46,357 bases of DNA from Natrialbaceae archaeon Tc-Br11_E2g14 (GCA_001564275.1 LKND01000010.1:1-46357), one strand, 5' to 3'. Positions 25,767 through 35,143 are shown, counted from the first letter of the stretch. Notes: generated from the letters alone by a model not told the origin. Made by a program: numbers and translations.

Positions 25767-26672
25767 ATGACAAGCCTGACGGAGGTCTACAACGGTGGAA
25801 CGGGGGGGACGAACCTCCGGCGGCTGTACGCCGGGACGGTGCTGGTTGTAGTGGGGGCACTCCTCGCACTCATCGCGGTTCTGATCTCGACGACGTCGGT
25901 GTTTGCGGGGGCGTTCAGCGATCAGTACGCGCCGGTACTCTGGGCGGGAGTGCTTGCGGGGACGGGAGTACCGCTCGCCCTGCTGGGCGTCTTCACGGTC
26001 CTGCCCGCGAGCCGAAACGTGCAGGCCGCGGCCGTCATCGGGACGAGCATCTGTTTGCTCGGGGTGGTCCTGTTCTGGCAGGCGTATCCCGCCCACTGGC
26101 GCGGTCACGGCAACAACTACACGCTCCACGTCTCTGGTGTGTACCTGCTCGGCCTGTTTACCGCCATGTGGTGTCTGTTCACCGGGGTCGTCAACTTCAA
26201 AACGCGGAACGATCCCGGCGGCATGCTCGAGATGAACGTCACGCGGCGCAACCAGACGAAAGTCGTCGAGGTCGAGGGTGATCGGAAGGGCCTCGGTGGG
26301 GTCGGTTTCCTCGGATCGACGCCCGATGGCGACGTGGAGACCCAGACGAACGAGTCTGCAGACGACGACTTCGATGTCGAGACGGAGACGACGAACAATC
26401 AGACCACCCTCGGTCGTTCGGCCCCCGCGAGCGACGGTGGGGCCGTCTCGAACGATATTCAGTCGCCACTCGAGGACGGTTCGTCTGGTGACGGACGGGA
26501 CGGCATGATCGTCGATGGCCCCGAGAACCCCGAAACCGCCGACCAGTACTGCGGCAACTGCCGACACTTCGAGTACGTCCGGAGCTCTGGCGGAATCACG
26601 CCCTACTGTGGCCGGTTCGACGAGCAGATGGACGACATGGACGCTTGCGAGGAGTGGACGCCGAACCGCTGA
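25767..26672 (+). CDS. Four-helix membrane protein with C-terminal Cys zinc tail
   Basis: 301 residues from ATG 25767. Four membrane helices are seen at about 20-41, 53-77, 88-108 and 120-142 (GTVLVVVGALLALIAVLIST; WAGVLAGTGVPLALLGVFTV; AAVIGTSICLLGVVLFW; VYLLGLFTAMWCLFTGVV). A polar linker (about 160-255) follows, then a zinc-finger-like tail YCGNCRHFEYV...YCGRF...DACEEW with four Cys. It resembles a conserved haloarchaeal protein family found next to hisS; I do not know its function. hisS starts 70 bases downstream with a TATA-like box of its own. The frame extends upstream to 25740, but ATG 25767 is more likely. Confidence 0.78.
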   Translation: MTSLTEVYNGGTGGTNLRRLYAGTVLVVVGALLALIAVLISTTSVFAGAFSDQYAPVLWAGVLAGTGVPLALLGVFTVLPASRNVQAAAVIGTSICLLGVVLFWQAYPAHWRGHGNNYTLHVSGVYLLGLFTAMWCLFTGVVNFKTRNDPGGMLEMNVTRRNQTKVVEVEGDRKGLGGVGFLGSTPDGDVETQTNESADDDFDVETETTNNQTTLGRSAPASDGGAVSNDIQSPLEDGSSGDGRDGMIVDGPENPETADQYCGNCRHFEYVRSSGGITPYCGRFDEQMDDMDACEEWTPNR

Positions 26673-26741
26673 TTTTCAATCCCGTTCACGGGCCGACCAC
26701 GAACGGACACTTAGAAGTGTGCCACCCCCGAAGCCCCGAAC

Positions 26742-28043
26742 ATGTACGACCGAATCAAGGGCTTTCGGGACTTCTACCCCGGCGAGATGGCCGCGCGACG
26801 CGAGGCCATCGACACCCTCGAGGACACGGCCCGATCCTACGGCTTTCGCGAGATCGGGACGCCAGCGCTCGAGCGGGCCGAACTCTGGACCGACAAGAGC
26901 GGTGACGACATCGTCGAGGAACTCTATGCGTTCGAGGATCAGGGCGGTCGCCACGTCGCGCTCACCCCGGAACTGACGCCGACCGTCGCCCGGATGGTCG
27001 TCGCCAAACAGCAGGCGCTCTCGAAGCCGATCAAGTGGTTCTCGACGCGACCGTTCTGGCGCTACGAGCAGGTGCAACAGGGTCGTCAACGGGAGTTCTA
27101 CCAGACCAACGTCGACATCTTCGGCTCGAGCGAACCCGAAGCCGATGCGGAGATCCTGGCGTGGGCGGCCGACGCCCTCACCGGCCTCGGTCTCTCCGGC
27201 GAGCACTTCGAATTTCGAATCTCCCACCGGGACATCCTCGGCGGCGTTCTCGAGGCCTACGCCGACGATGTCGACACCGAGGCGGCGATCCGCGCGGTCG
27301 ACAAATCCGACAAGATCGAGACGGGCGAGTACCACGGCCTGCTCGTCGACGCGGGGCTCTCTCCCGGCGACGCCGAGGAGTTTGCCGACCTGATCGCGAC
27401 CGGCGACCTCGAGGCGGTCGAGGCTACGGCCGATACCGAACGCGTGACCGAGGCGGTCGAGAACCTCGAGGCTGTCCTCGCCGCCGCCGAGGACTACGGT
27501 GCCCGCGAGTACTGTACGATCTCGCTCGAGACCGCTCGCGGCCTGGATTACTACACGGGTGTGGTCTTCGAGTGCTTCGACTCCGCGGGTGAGGTCTCTC
27601 GATCCATCTTCGGCGGCGGCCGATACGACGAGTTGCTCGAGTCCTTCGGCGGCCAGCCGACGCCCGCCGTCGGCGTCGCGCCCGGTCACGCGACCCTCTC
27701 ACTGCTCTGCCAGCGTGCGGGCGTGTGGCCCGAGGAGTCCGTAGCCACGGATTACTACGTTCTCAGTGTCGGTGACACCCGTTCCGTCGCCGCCGAAATC
27801 GCCCGCGAGCTTCGGGACGACGGTCACGTCGTCGAAGCGGACGTTGCCGGCCGCTCCTTCGGTGCGCAACTGGGATACGCCGATTCGATCAACGCCGAGA
27901 CCACCGTGATCGTCGGCGAGCGCGACCTCGAGAACGACGAGATCACGGTCAAGGACATGGCCTCGGGCGACGAGGTCCAGGTTCCAGTCGATGCCTTCCC
28001 GGGCGATCACGCGCGCCCGACGATCGTCGAGTTCCAGGACTGA
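26742..28043 (+). CDS. hisS: Histidyl-tRNA synthetase
   Basis: 433 residues, class II synthetase that charges tRNA-His. MYDRIKGFRDFYPGEM is the N-terminus. Motif 1 is near residues 42-80; motif 2 is RPFWRYEQVQQGRQREFYQTN (about 104-124); the histidine signature is ARGLDYYTGVVFE (about 265-277). Motif 3 is GVAPGHATLSLL near 310. The C-terminal anticodon domain follows (VLSVGDTRSVAAEIARELRD, VGERDLENDEITVKDMASG). Full length, no insertions. A TATA-like CACTTAGAAG (26709-26718) sits about 29 bases before the start, consistent with a leaderless transcript. Confidence 0.97.
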   Translation: MYDRIKGFRDFYPGEMAARREAIDTLEDTARSYGFREIGTPALERAELWTDKSGDDIVEELYAFEDQGGRHVALTPELTPTVARMVVAKQQALSKPIKWFSTRPFWRYEQVQQGRQREFYQTNVDIFGSSEPEADAEILAWAADALTGLGLSGEHFEFRISHRDILGGVLEAYADDVDTEAAIRAVDKSDKIETGEYHGLLVDAGLSPGDAEEFADLIATGDLEAVEATADTERVTEAVENLEAVLAAAEDYGAREYCTISLETARGLDYYTGVVFECFDSAGEVSRSIFGGGRYDELLESFGGQPTPAVGVAPGHATLSLLCQRAGVWPEESVATDYYVLSVGDTRSVAAEIARELRDDGHVVEADVAGRSFGAQLGYADSINAETTVIVGERDLENDEITVKDMASGDEVQVPVDAFPGDHARPTIVEFQD

Positions 28044-28094
28044 CCCGTTCGAGGCGAGAGGCACCTTCTTGGGCTCACCCGGCGAATGTGAGCC

Positions 28095-28727
28095 ATGACA
28101 GGCGGGGAACGTCACCGGGCGGACGTCAGATACCGCCGGACCGCGAGGCCCGATCGATCTCCCGAGGACCCAAACCCCACGCTCGAGCGCATGCTGGCCG
28201 AGTGCAGGGCCGGCCGCGCTCTCGACATCGCGACAGGTTCCGGACGGGACGCTCGAGCCCTGGCAGCCGCGGGATGGACGGTCCACGCCATCGACATCTC
28301 CAGAGCAGTCCTCGAGCGGGCCCAGCGCCGTGGCCTCGATGATGGCCTGCGGATCGAGTGGATACTGGCCGACGTCGATCGGTACGGCTTTGCAAGCGGA
28401 ACCTACGACCTCGTCACTATCTGCAACTTCGACGCCCGCCATCGAGTGCCGGCGATCATCGAGGCGCTCGTTCCTGGCGGCGTCCTGATCTACGATCACT
28501 ACCTGCAACCAGCGGGGGATCCCGGCGGACAGCGTTCGCGCTATCGGTTCGAATCGAACGAATTGCTCCAACGATGTGCGAACCTGGAGGTCCGATACTA
28601 CCTCGAGTTCCAACGGGAGCGAGACGGCGAACGACGGGTTCGGTTCGTGGGTCAGCGGCCAATCGAAGACGGTGACGATGGGGGGACTGCCTGTCTCGAG
28701 TATCCACTCACGCCCACGCTGGACTGA
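28095..28727 (+). CDS. Class I SAM-dependent methyltransferase
   Basis: 210 residues. Motif I is ALDIATGSGRDARALAAAGW, motif II includes VHAIDISRAVLERAQRR, then WILADVDRYGFASGTYDLVT and the post-motif LVPGGVLIYDHY. The fold is that of small TehB/UbiE-like methyltransferases. The substrate cannot be told. It follows hisS by 51 bases in the same direction and may share its transcript. The start ATG 28095 is the only sensible one. Confidence 0.82.
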   Translation: MTGGERHRADVRYRRTARPDRSPEDPNPTLERMLAECRAGRALDIATGSGRDARALAAAGWTVHAIDISRAVLERAQRRGLDDGLRIEWILADVDRYGFASGTYDLVTICNFDARHRVPAIIEALVPGGVLIYDHYLQPAGDPGGQRSRYRFESNELLQRCANLEVRYYLEFQRERDGERRVRFVGQRPIEDGDDGGTACLEYPLTPTLD

Positions 28728-28813
28728 CGGCAGGTCGAAGCCAGGGGGATTGGTTCTGTGACGCTGCGGAACCTGTCACGGTAAATCGCGTCGACGACGC
28801 TCGCTCGTCTCGG

Positions 28814-30514
28814 TCAGGCGAGCCCGATCTGTTCGGTGTAGGCCCCATACTCGGCCTCGAACACCTGCATGATCTCGCCCATCGTCGCGTACGCCTTGAC
28901 GGCGTCGACGACGTACGGGATCGTATTCTCGTCGCGATCGATCGCCCCCCGAAGTGCCTCGAGTGCCGCCTCGACGGCCGCGTCATCGCGCTCGGCCTTC
29001 GTCCGCTCGAGGCGCTCGAGCTGGGTCTCCTGGGCGGCCTCGTCGACGTGGAGAATCTCCGGGCTGGTGTCCTCCTCGATCGTGAACTTGTTGACGCCGA
29101 CGACGATCTCCTCCTCGCGCTCGACCCGTTCCTGGTACTCGTAGGAGGCCTCCTGGATCTCCCGGAGGAAGTAACCGTCGTCGATGCCCTGGAGGATGCC
29201 GTCACGGACCGACCCATCGCCCTTCTCGCGGATCGCCTCGATGTAGGCCATCGCCTGCGCCTCGACCTCGTTCGTGAGGCTTTCGACGGCGAAACTCCCG
29301 CCAAGGGGGTCGACGATGTCTGCTGCACCCGACTCTTCGGCGATGATCTGCTGGGTCCGGAGCGCGACGCGAACGGCCTTCTCGCTCGGGAGCGCCAGTG
29401 CCTCGTCGAAGCTGTTCGTGTGGAGGCTCTGGGTGCCACCGAGAACCCCCGCCAGTGCCTGCATCGTCACGCGAGCGACGTTGTTGATGGGCTGTTGGGC
29501 CGTCAGCGACTGGCCGGCGGTTTGGGTGTGGAACTTGAGGCGCTTCGATTCGGCGCGTTCGGCGTCGTACCACTCGTCCATCACGCGAGCGTAGATGCGT
29601 CGGGCGGCCCGGAACTTGGCGATCTCCTCGAAAAAGGAGTTGTGGCAGTTGAAGAAAAACGAGAGTCGAGGCGCGAACTCGTCGACCTCGAGCCCGCGAT
29701 CCATCGCATCTTCGACGTAGCCGAAGCCGTCGGCGAGGGTGAAGGCGAGCTCCTGAACCGCGGTCGAGCCGGCCTCGCGGATGTGATAGCCCGACACTGA
29801 GATGGGGTGGAACTTCGGCGTCTCTTCGGTGCTGAACTCGACGACGTCGGTGACGAGTTTGAGGGCGGGCTCCGGGGGCACGACCCACTCCTTCTGGGCG
29901 ATGAACTCCTTGAACATGTCGTTCTGCAGGGTACCCCGGATCTCCTCGCGGGGGACGCCTTGCTGGTCGGCAAGGGCGACGTACATCGCGTAGATGACCG
30001 GTGCGGAGGGGTTGATCGTGAAACTCGTGGAGACGTCGTCGACGTCGATGCCGTCGAACAGGATCTCCATGTCCCGGAGGGTGTCGACGGCGACGCCTTC
30101 CCTGCCCACTTCGCCGTCGCTCATCGGGTCGTCGGAGTCGAGTCCCATCAGCGTCGGCATGTCGAACGCCGTCGAGAGCCCGGTCTGGCCCTGCTCGATC
30201 AGGTAGTGAAATCGCTCGTTGGTCTCCTCTGCGGTGCCGAAGCCGGCGAACTGGCGCATCGTCCACGTGCGACCCCGGTACATCGTCGGGTAGGGTCCGC
30301 GGGTGTAGGGTTCCTCGCCGGGAAACCCGAGGTCCTCGAGATACTCGAGATCAGCGATGTCGTCGGGTGTGTAGAGTCGATCGACCTCGAGATTCGATAT
30401 CGTGGCGAACCGATCCTTTCGCTCGCCAAACCGATCCAGCACTGGCTCGAGCGTCTCCGATTCCCAGTCGGATTCGGCCTCGCGGATCGCCTCGAGATCC
30501 TCATCGTCGTACAT
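28814..30514 (-). CDS. Cobalamin-dependent acyl-CoA mutase large subunit, isobutyryl-CoA mutase-like signature
   Basis: 566 residues from ATG 30514: the catalytic TIM barrel of methylmalonyl/isobutyryl-CoA mutase without a B12-binding domain, so a separate small subunit is needed; none is in the window. Core segments: TRGPYPTMYRGRTWTMRQFA, SVSGYHIREAGSTAVQELAF, RLSFFFNCHNSFFEEIAKFR, HTQTAGQSLTAQQP and GGTQSLHTNSFDEALALPSE. At the two specificity positions known from the family, Phe89 and Gln207 occupy the places of Tyr89 and Arg207 of methylmalonyl-CoA mutase; isobutyryl-CoA mutase (IcmA, also 566 residues in Streptomyces) has Phe and Gln. Methylmalonyl-CoA activity remains possible, since haloarchaea need it. 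The frame can be extended to 30541, but the TATA box favours 30514. Confidence 0.88.
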   Translation of the reverse strand: MYDDEDLEAIREAESDWESETLEPVLDRFGERKDRFATISNLEVDRLYTPDDIADLEYLEDLGFPGEEPYTRGPYPTMYRGRTWTMRQFAGFGTAEETNERFHYLIEQGQTGLSTAFDMPTLMGLDSDDPMSDGEVGREGVAVDTLRDMEILFDGIDVDDVSTSFTINPSAPVIYAMYVALADQQGVPREEIRGTLQNDMFKEFIAQKEWVVPPEPALKLVTDVVEFSTEETPKFHPISVSGYHIREAGSTAVQELAFTLADGFGYVEDAMDRGLEVDEFAPRLSFFFNCHNSFFEEIAKFRAARRIYARVMDEWYDAERAESKRLKFHTQTAGQSLTAQQPINNVARVTMQALAGVLGGTQSLHTNSFDEALALPSEKAVRVALRTQQIIAEESGAADIVDPLGGSFAVESLTNEVEAQAMAYIEAIREKGDGSVRDGILQGIDDGYFLREIQEASYEYQERVEREEEIVVGVNKFTIEEDTSPEILHVDEAAQETQLERLERTKAERDDAAVEAALEALRGAIDRDENTIPYVVDAVKAYATMGEIMQVFEAEYGAYTEQIGLA

Positions 30515-30536
30515 GTACGTAATTTTTGCCGGACAG

Positions 30537-30547
30537 TCCATTAAGGA
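30537..30547 (-). promoter_or_regulatory. TATA box of the acyl-CoA mutase gene
   Basis: Minus-strand CCTTAATGG at about 30538-30546, some 28 bases before ATG 30514. The start codon lies in the perfect palindrome CGTACATGTACG (30508-30519). Confidence 0.5.
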
Positions 30548-30628
30548 TTCCGGAGCGTGGTGCCGTCGAACGGGCGTTTCTGGATTCCTGTGATCGCCGC
30601 TGGTGTGGGGGACTTCCTGGAATCGCCG

Positions 30629-33430
30629 CTACCGGTCGGCCCACGCGAGCATGCGCTCGTACACGGGATCCGACTCGAGCGCCTCGCGGTCGCCGACCAG
30701 CACGAGCGCCCGCTTCGGGCGGGTCAGTGCCACGTTGATTCGGCGATAGTCCTCGAAGATGGGGCCCTCGAGGCTGCCCGTCGCGGTGAACGAAATGACG
30801 ATGATCTCCTTGCTCGAGCCCTGAAATCGGTCGACGGTGTCCACCGCGACCCCGTCGGGAACGGCGTTCGAGATGGCCGACACCTGGGCGCGGAAGGGCG
30901 CGATGACGCCGATATCCTCGCGGGCGACCCCTGCACGCTCGTAGGTGTCGATCAGGTCACGAATCCGATCGGCTTCTCGGGCGTCGGTGTAGCGCTCGTC
31001 GTCGCCATCGACGTGGACGAACGAGACTGGATCCCTGCGCGCTGCGGGGAGGACCCCACGCGAGACGCCAGGGAGGTCATCGAGCGTCCGTCCGGCGACC
31101 TCACCAGTCGCGGGACGGAGCGCCCCGTCGTAGAACTCCCGTGAGGCGAAGGCCTGAATGCGCTGGTTCATGCGGTACTGCCGGTCGAGCATCACGCCCG
31201 CTTCGGGGTATCGATCCACGAGCCGTTCGAACAGCGACGTCGAGAGGTCGTTTTCCGCACGCACTACGGGTGGGAGTTGCTCGTGGTCACCCACGAGGAC
31301 GAACCGTTCGGCGAGTTCGATGGCCGCGTACGTCCCCGGTTCGGTCAACTGGGCAGCCTCGTCGACCAGCGCGACGTCGAAGGCCTGTTCGGCCATTACC
31401 CGCGATCCACAGGTCGCCGTCGTCGCCGCCACGACGCGCGCGGACTCCAGCGCGTCGACCACCGTCTCGGGGTCGCCCGAACGCTCGAGGCGGAGGGACT
31501 GCATGTCCGGACGAACGCCGCTCTCGCTCCCGACTCGCACGACGACCTCGGGATCGATCCCCTCCTCGAGCAGGGCCTCGAGGGCGTTGTCGACGGCCCG
31601 GTTGGTGAACGCCGAGAGCAGGACACGCTCGCCACGGTCGACCATTTCGCAGATGGCTCTGGCGATGGTGTAGGTCTTCCCCGTGCCCGGTGGCCCGTGG
31701 ATCAGCGCACAGTCTCGAGCCCCGACGGCCTTGCGAACGGCCTCGTCCTGGGCGTCGTTGTTGTCGATGAACGTCGCCCCCAGGGGCTCGAACTCGGGTT
31801 CGGTGCGTCCGAACAGGATATCCTTCCGACGCGGTTCACCCTTGAGCATCGCGTCGTGGAGCGCCGTCAGCAGACGATCTGTCGTCAGTTCGGAGGGGTA
31901 GACGTCAAGCCTCGTGACCTCGACCGGTTCGTCGGCGGTCAGGACGATCTCGGCGTCCAGGCGTTCGATCCTGGCCAGTTCGGCCTCGCCCCTGACGGGG
32001 TGGCCGTCGCTCGCGAGCACGAGGTCTCCCTCCCGAATTTTCGAGGTGGCCGCGCCGCGTTGGCGTGCCCGTAACTCCCAGCGACCGCCCTCGAGTTCGC
32101 GCTTCTCGATGAACTCGAGATCTACGATGGCTCGATCGTCGTCGGCGCGCTCCGTGGCCGTCTGCTCCCAGAGCTTGGCGTATTCGCGGTGGACCTCGCG
32201 GCGCTCCTCCTCGATGGCCCGATAAAAACGGTCGAAGTGCTCGCGCTCTTCGGCGGGAAGGGGCTGGGCCAACTTGCCCGCTTTGGAATCCTGATCGAGT
32301 CGCCCGGAGACGACCATGCAGGTATCCCGCTCGAAGCAATACTCACACTTCGCATCGGCCTCGTAGCCAGTGGGAATTCCCCCAGAGCCCTCCATTGCTG
32401 CGATCTCGTTTCGGAGTCTGACGACGTACTTCAACAGGCCATCGCCCATCGAAAAGTCCTTCGCTGGGGTCAGGTCGCCGGTCTCCTCGTTGCGATCCAG
32501 GGCGGAGTTTTTCGTGTACAGCAGGGTGCCCGTATCGATATCGCCCCCGTTCTCCTCGAGCAATAGGGCGTAGCAGGCGGCCTGGACCTTGTCCTTGAAC
32601 CGGGGGTCCTTCCGGAGGTTCTTTCCCGTCTTGAGCTCGACCGGTGCACCGCGGCGAACGGCGTCGGCACGGCCCCGAATGCCGAAGGTTTCGCTGATCA
32701 GCAACTGCTCGGAGCGCCACTCGTCGTCCTCGGTCAGGCGGCCCTGCTCAAGCCAGCCCTCGATTGCGGCGGCGTTCTTGCGGACGTCTTCGGCCACGCT
32801 CTCGGGTGACTCTCCGAGCAGCCCGAGCTCGAGCCCTCGTTCTTCGATCCGTGCGTCGATCGCCGCCTCGAGCTCCCGACCACGCAACAAATCGCCGAAG
32901 ACCTCGTGAACGATGGTCCCCTTGACAACGGGGTAGTTCAGCGGGACCCCCGAGAGCTTGTTGAGGTAGTAGAGTCGGGGGCACTCGACCCAGTTTCTGA
33001 TCGCGGTAACGTTGACGAGGAAGGCGGGTTCGACGACGACGTAGGAGTCGCCGGTGGTCGACAGCTGTGGGCGTCCTTTGTACTCGTCGTACTCGACGTT
33101 GGTCACCAGCAGTTCCATGCCCGGCTCGATCAGGGCCGCCGATTCGGTCCACTTGCCCCAGCAGGTACAGGTGACGGTGGGGCGTTCGGCGGGTGGGGTG
33201 TCCCTCTCACCCACCGCGGTTGCCAGCGCTTCGGGGGCGGTAGCCGGACCGTCCTCGCCGACCTCGGTGGATTCGGTCGCTGCTCTCGGGGCGTGTTCCA
33301 CCGACTCGAGGCGCAAGGGCACCTCCGCGAGGTCACTGGATCCGTAACTCGTCGAGACCGTTCTGGTCGTGACCTCGTCGGCGACGGTTCCGCGTACGTT
33401 CACGACCGTCGTGAGGAACTCGGCGGGCAA
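30629..33430 (-). CDS. Dna2-like helicase-nuclease (Cas4/RecB-type nuclease fused to SF1B helicase)
   Basis: 933 residues. Residues 1-140 form an OB-like region. A PD-(D/E)xK nuclease follows with His175 (GTIVHEVFG), Asp256 (GRADAV), and Glu265-x-Lys267 (VELKTGK). Its iron-sulfur cluster cysteines are Cys150 (WVECPR), Cys362, Cys365 and Cys371 (CEYCFERDTC), as in Cas4/AddB/Dna2. The helicase has Walker A GPPGTGKT (579-586), SAFTNRAVDNAL, DEAAQ (690-694), VGDHEQLPPV, DRQYRMNQRI, and the C-terminal VDTVDRFQGSSKEIIVISF and RRINVALTRPKRALVLVG. This is the Dna2 order and suggests 5'-flap or end processing in replication and repair. The longest frame begins with TTG at 33430; a GTG at 33403 is possible, so the start is uncertain. 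Confidence 0.9.
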   Translation of the reverse strand: MPAEFLTTVVNVRGTVADEVTTRTVSTSYGSSDLAEVPLRLESVEHAPRAATESTEVGEDGPATAPEALATAVGERDTPPAERPTVTCTCWGKWTESAALIEPGMELLVTNVEYDEYKGRPQLSTTGDSYVVVEPAFLVNVTAIRNWVECPRLYYLNKLSGVPLNYPVVKGTIVHEVFGDLLRGRELEAAIDARIEERGLELGLLGESPESVAEDVRKNAAAIEGWLEQGRLTEDDEWRSEQLLISETFGIRGRADAVRRGAPVELKTGKNLRKDPRFKDKVQAACYALLLEENGGDIDTGTLLYTKNSALDRNEETGDLTPAKDFSMGDGLLKYVVRLRNEIAAMEGSGGIPTGYEADAKCEYCFERDTCMVVSGRLDQDSKAGKLAQPLPAEEREHFDRFYRAIEEERREVHREYAKLWEQTATERADDDRAIVDLEFIEKRELEGGRWELRARQRGAATSKIREGDLVLASDGHPVRGEAELARIERLDAEIVLTADEPVEVTRLDVYPSELTTDRLLTALHDAMLKGEPRRKDILFGRTEPEFEPLGATFIDNNDAQDEAVRKAVGARDCALIHGPPGTGKTYTIARAICEMVDRGERVLLSAFTNRAVDNALEALLEEGIDPEVVVRVGSESGVRPDMQSLRLERSGDPETVVDALESARVVAATTATCGSRVMAEQAFDVALVDEAAQLTEPGTYAAIELAERFVLVGDHEQLPPVVRAENDLSTSLFERLVDRYPEAGVMLDRQYRMNQRIQAFASREFYDGALRPATGEVAGRTLDDLPGVSRGVLPAARRDPVSFVHVDGDDERYTDAREADRIRDLIDTYERAGVAREDIGVIAPFRAQVSAISNAVPDGVAVDTVDRFQGSSKEIIVISFTATGSLEGPIFEDYRRINVALTRPKRALVLVGDREALESDPVYERMLAWADR

Positions 33431-33639
33431 AAACGTGCCCGTTGTCGCCGGTCGTCGACTGTATCAGAGTGGTCGGACGGGTTTGGTGGGCGACGGGGCG
33501 CTATTTGCTCTCCTGGGGGAATCACACGCCGGCCGTCGAGTCGGTTTCAGTCCCGCAATCGGTCGTTTCGGCGGTAGTCGGCGACAGAACGGTGTAACGG
33601 TGGGCGTCCCTTTTGGAGAGATGACGCGAGGGTCCGCAC

Positions 33640-34176
33640 GTGTTCGGGGGATTTCGTCGCTGGCGACGGACAGTGACAAGACGTCGATGGTTCCAGACCC
33701 TCGGTGAGCGATCGGTACAGGCCTCGGGGACCGACGGGGATCACTCGACACCGGATCACGGACCACCGGATCGATCTCCCAGCCTCGACGATGCCGATCG
33801 TCACGGCAATACACCGGTGATCGCCGTGGTGATCGCCGCCCTCGGCGTCTGGACAGTCATTTCACCGCTCGTCCTCGAGGCTGCCCCCTGGAACGGTGCC
33901 CTCAACAACGTCCTCGTCGGGCTGGTTATCGCGGCCGGTGGGGGGTACGACGCGTACCGTCTTCACAATGACGTCCCCTCGAGTCCCGCTGCCGGCTCGC
34001 TGGTCGCCATACTGGGATGCTGGTTACTGGTCAGTCCCTCCATATTCTCGATGACCGGCACGATCTGGTGGAGCACGCTGTCCACTGGCGCGACGGTGAC
34101 CCTCCTTGCCGGCTACGCGACCTATCGAGCACGCGGAGTACGCAGGGTTGTCACCGATCGGGACCGTTCGCACTGA
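33640..34176 (+). CDS. SPW repeat membrane protein
   Basis: 178 residues from GTG 33640. An Arg-rich N-terminus and a polar stretch (1-58) precede four helices. Two SPW-type repeats are visible: ALGVWTVISPLVLEAAPWNG and LGCWLLVSPSIFSMTGTIWW. SPW proteins are small membrane proteins of unknown function. CTTTTGGAG at 33610-33618 lies 25 bases upstream, suggesting a leaderless GTG start. The N-terminus before the first helix is not conserved-looking, so a later start could be used. Confidence 0.7.
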   Translation: MFGGFRRWRRTVTRRRWFQTLGERSVQASGTDGDHSTPDHGPPDRSPSLDDADRHGNTPVIAVVIAALGVWTVISPLVLEAAPWNGALNNVLVGLVIAAGGGYDAYRLHNDVPSSPAAGSLVAILGCWLLVSPSIFSMTGTIWWSTLSTGATVTLLAGYATYRARGVRRVVTDRDRSH

Positions 34177-34281
34177 GCGGGGTCCTCGCTGGAGTGTCTC
34201 GTCTTTCGTTAATAAACCGGACAGTCCCGACGGTTCGACCTCGAGACGGCCACTGACGACATTCCGCCGATAGACCGACTC

Positions 34282-34542
34282 CTATCCACCATCGATCAAA
34301 CGGCGTCGGCGACAGCCGGCCTCGAGGTAGCCGAGTGCGGTCCAGGCGAAGGCGACCATGACGATCGCGAAGGCGATCATGGCGAGGCGTGACCCACCAC
34401 CGACCAGGGCAATCAGGAGTTGGGACGCGGCGAGACCGAGCGGAGCAACCACGACCAACGTCGTTTCGACCGGCGCCTGCCACAGGATGCGTCTCACCCG
34501 CTCGATAACGGATCGCTGTCGGCTGTCGGTGAGTGTACCCAT
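34282..34542 (-). CDS. Small two-helix membrane protein
   Basis: 86 residues from ATG 34542 (MGTLTDSRQRSVIERVRRIL). Two membrane helices: TTLVVVAPLGLAASQLLIAL and LAMIAFAIVMVAFAWTALGY, with an Arg-rich C-terminus (EAGCRRRRLIDGG). A longer frame to 35106 is the shadow of the DUF555 gene and is rejected. Function unknown. Convergent with the SPW gene. Confidence 0.65.
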   Translation of the reverse strand: MGTLTDSRQRSVIERVRRILWQAPVETTLVVVAPLGLAASQLLIALVGGGSRLAMIAFAIVMVAFAWTALGYLEAGCRRRRLIDGG

Positions 34543-34743
34543 TCGGTAATCGAGACTTACCGCTACAGGGCGCGAGTGGGTTGAAATCTTTGTGGTCGAC
34601 GCGGTCGTACAGGAGATCGCCGTCGACACCCAACCAACGATCGGATTGGGGCGCTCCCAAAGCGGCGCTCGAGGCCACCTGTCCCCACTCGAGCGCCAGC
34701 GTGAAACCGCAAAGCAGGAAACCCCCCGGCCCGACGTTGAACT

Positions 34744-35097
34744 ATGAGCAACTATCTCGTCGCGATGGAAGCCGCGTGGCTCGTCCGTGACGTCGACAAA
34801 ATCGACGACGCCATCGGTGTCGCCGTGAGCGAAGCCGGAAAACGACTCAACAGCGCGAACATGGAGTACGTCGAGGTCGAGGTCGGTGCGACGGGGTGTC
34901 CCGCCTGCGGAGAACCCTTCGATTCGGCGTTCATTGCGGCCGAAACAGCCCTCGTGGGGCTTGCACTGGAGATGGACGTGTTCAATGCTGACAGCGAGGA
35001 ACACGCCTCCCGCATCGCCAAGAGCGAGGTCGGCGGAGCCCTGCGCGACGTCCCCCTGTCGGTCGTGGAAATCTTCGAACTCGAGGACGACGAGTAG
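34744..35097 (+). CDS. DUF555 (UPF0212) family protein
   Basis: 117 residues. MSNYLVAMEAAWLVRDVDKI and DAIGVAVSEAGKRLN, then EYVEVEVGATGCPACGEPFD with Cys52 and Cys55, and ALVGLALEMDVFNADSEEHA are the pattern of the archaeal DUF555 family. It is conserved in Euryarchaeota with no known role; the CxxC may bind a metal, possibly as a dimer. The start is set by ATG at 34744. The HTH-CBS gene follows after 46 bases with its own TATA-like box. Confidence 0.9.
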   Translation: MSNYLVAMEAAWLVRDVDKIDDAIGVAVSEAGKRLNSANMEYVEVEVGATGCPACGEPFDSAFIAAETALVGLALEMDVFNADSEEHASRIAKSEVGGALRDVPLSVVEIFELEDDE

Positions 35098-35143
35098 GAC
35101 ACCCACCCCAACACCTTTCTATTACCTGTGGTTATTTGCAGGT

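Noticed and set aside
30508-30519. Palindrome CGTACATGTACG over the mutase start codon
   Set aside because: Likely a by-product of the codons around ATG; too short and too close to the start to claim a site.
34282-35106. 274-codon minus-strand frame
   Set aside because: Its first two-thirds are antisense to the DUF555 gene; only the last 86 codons, from ATG 34542, make a believable protein.
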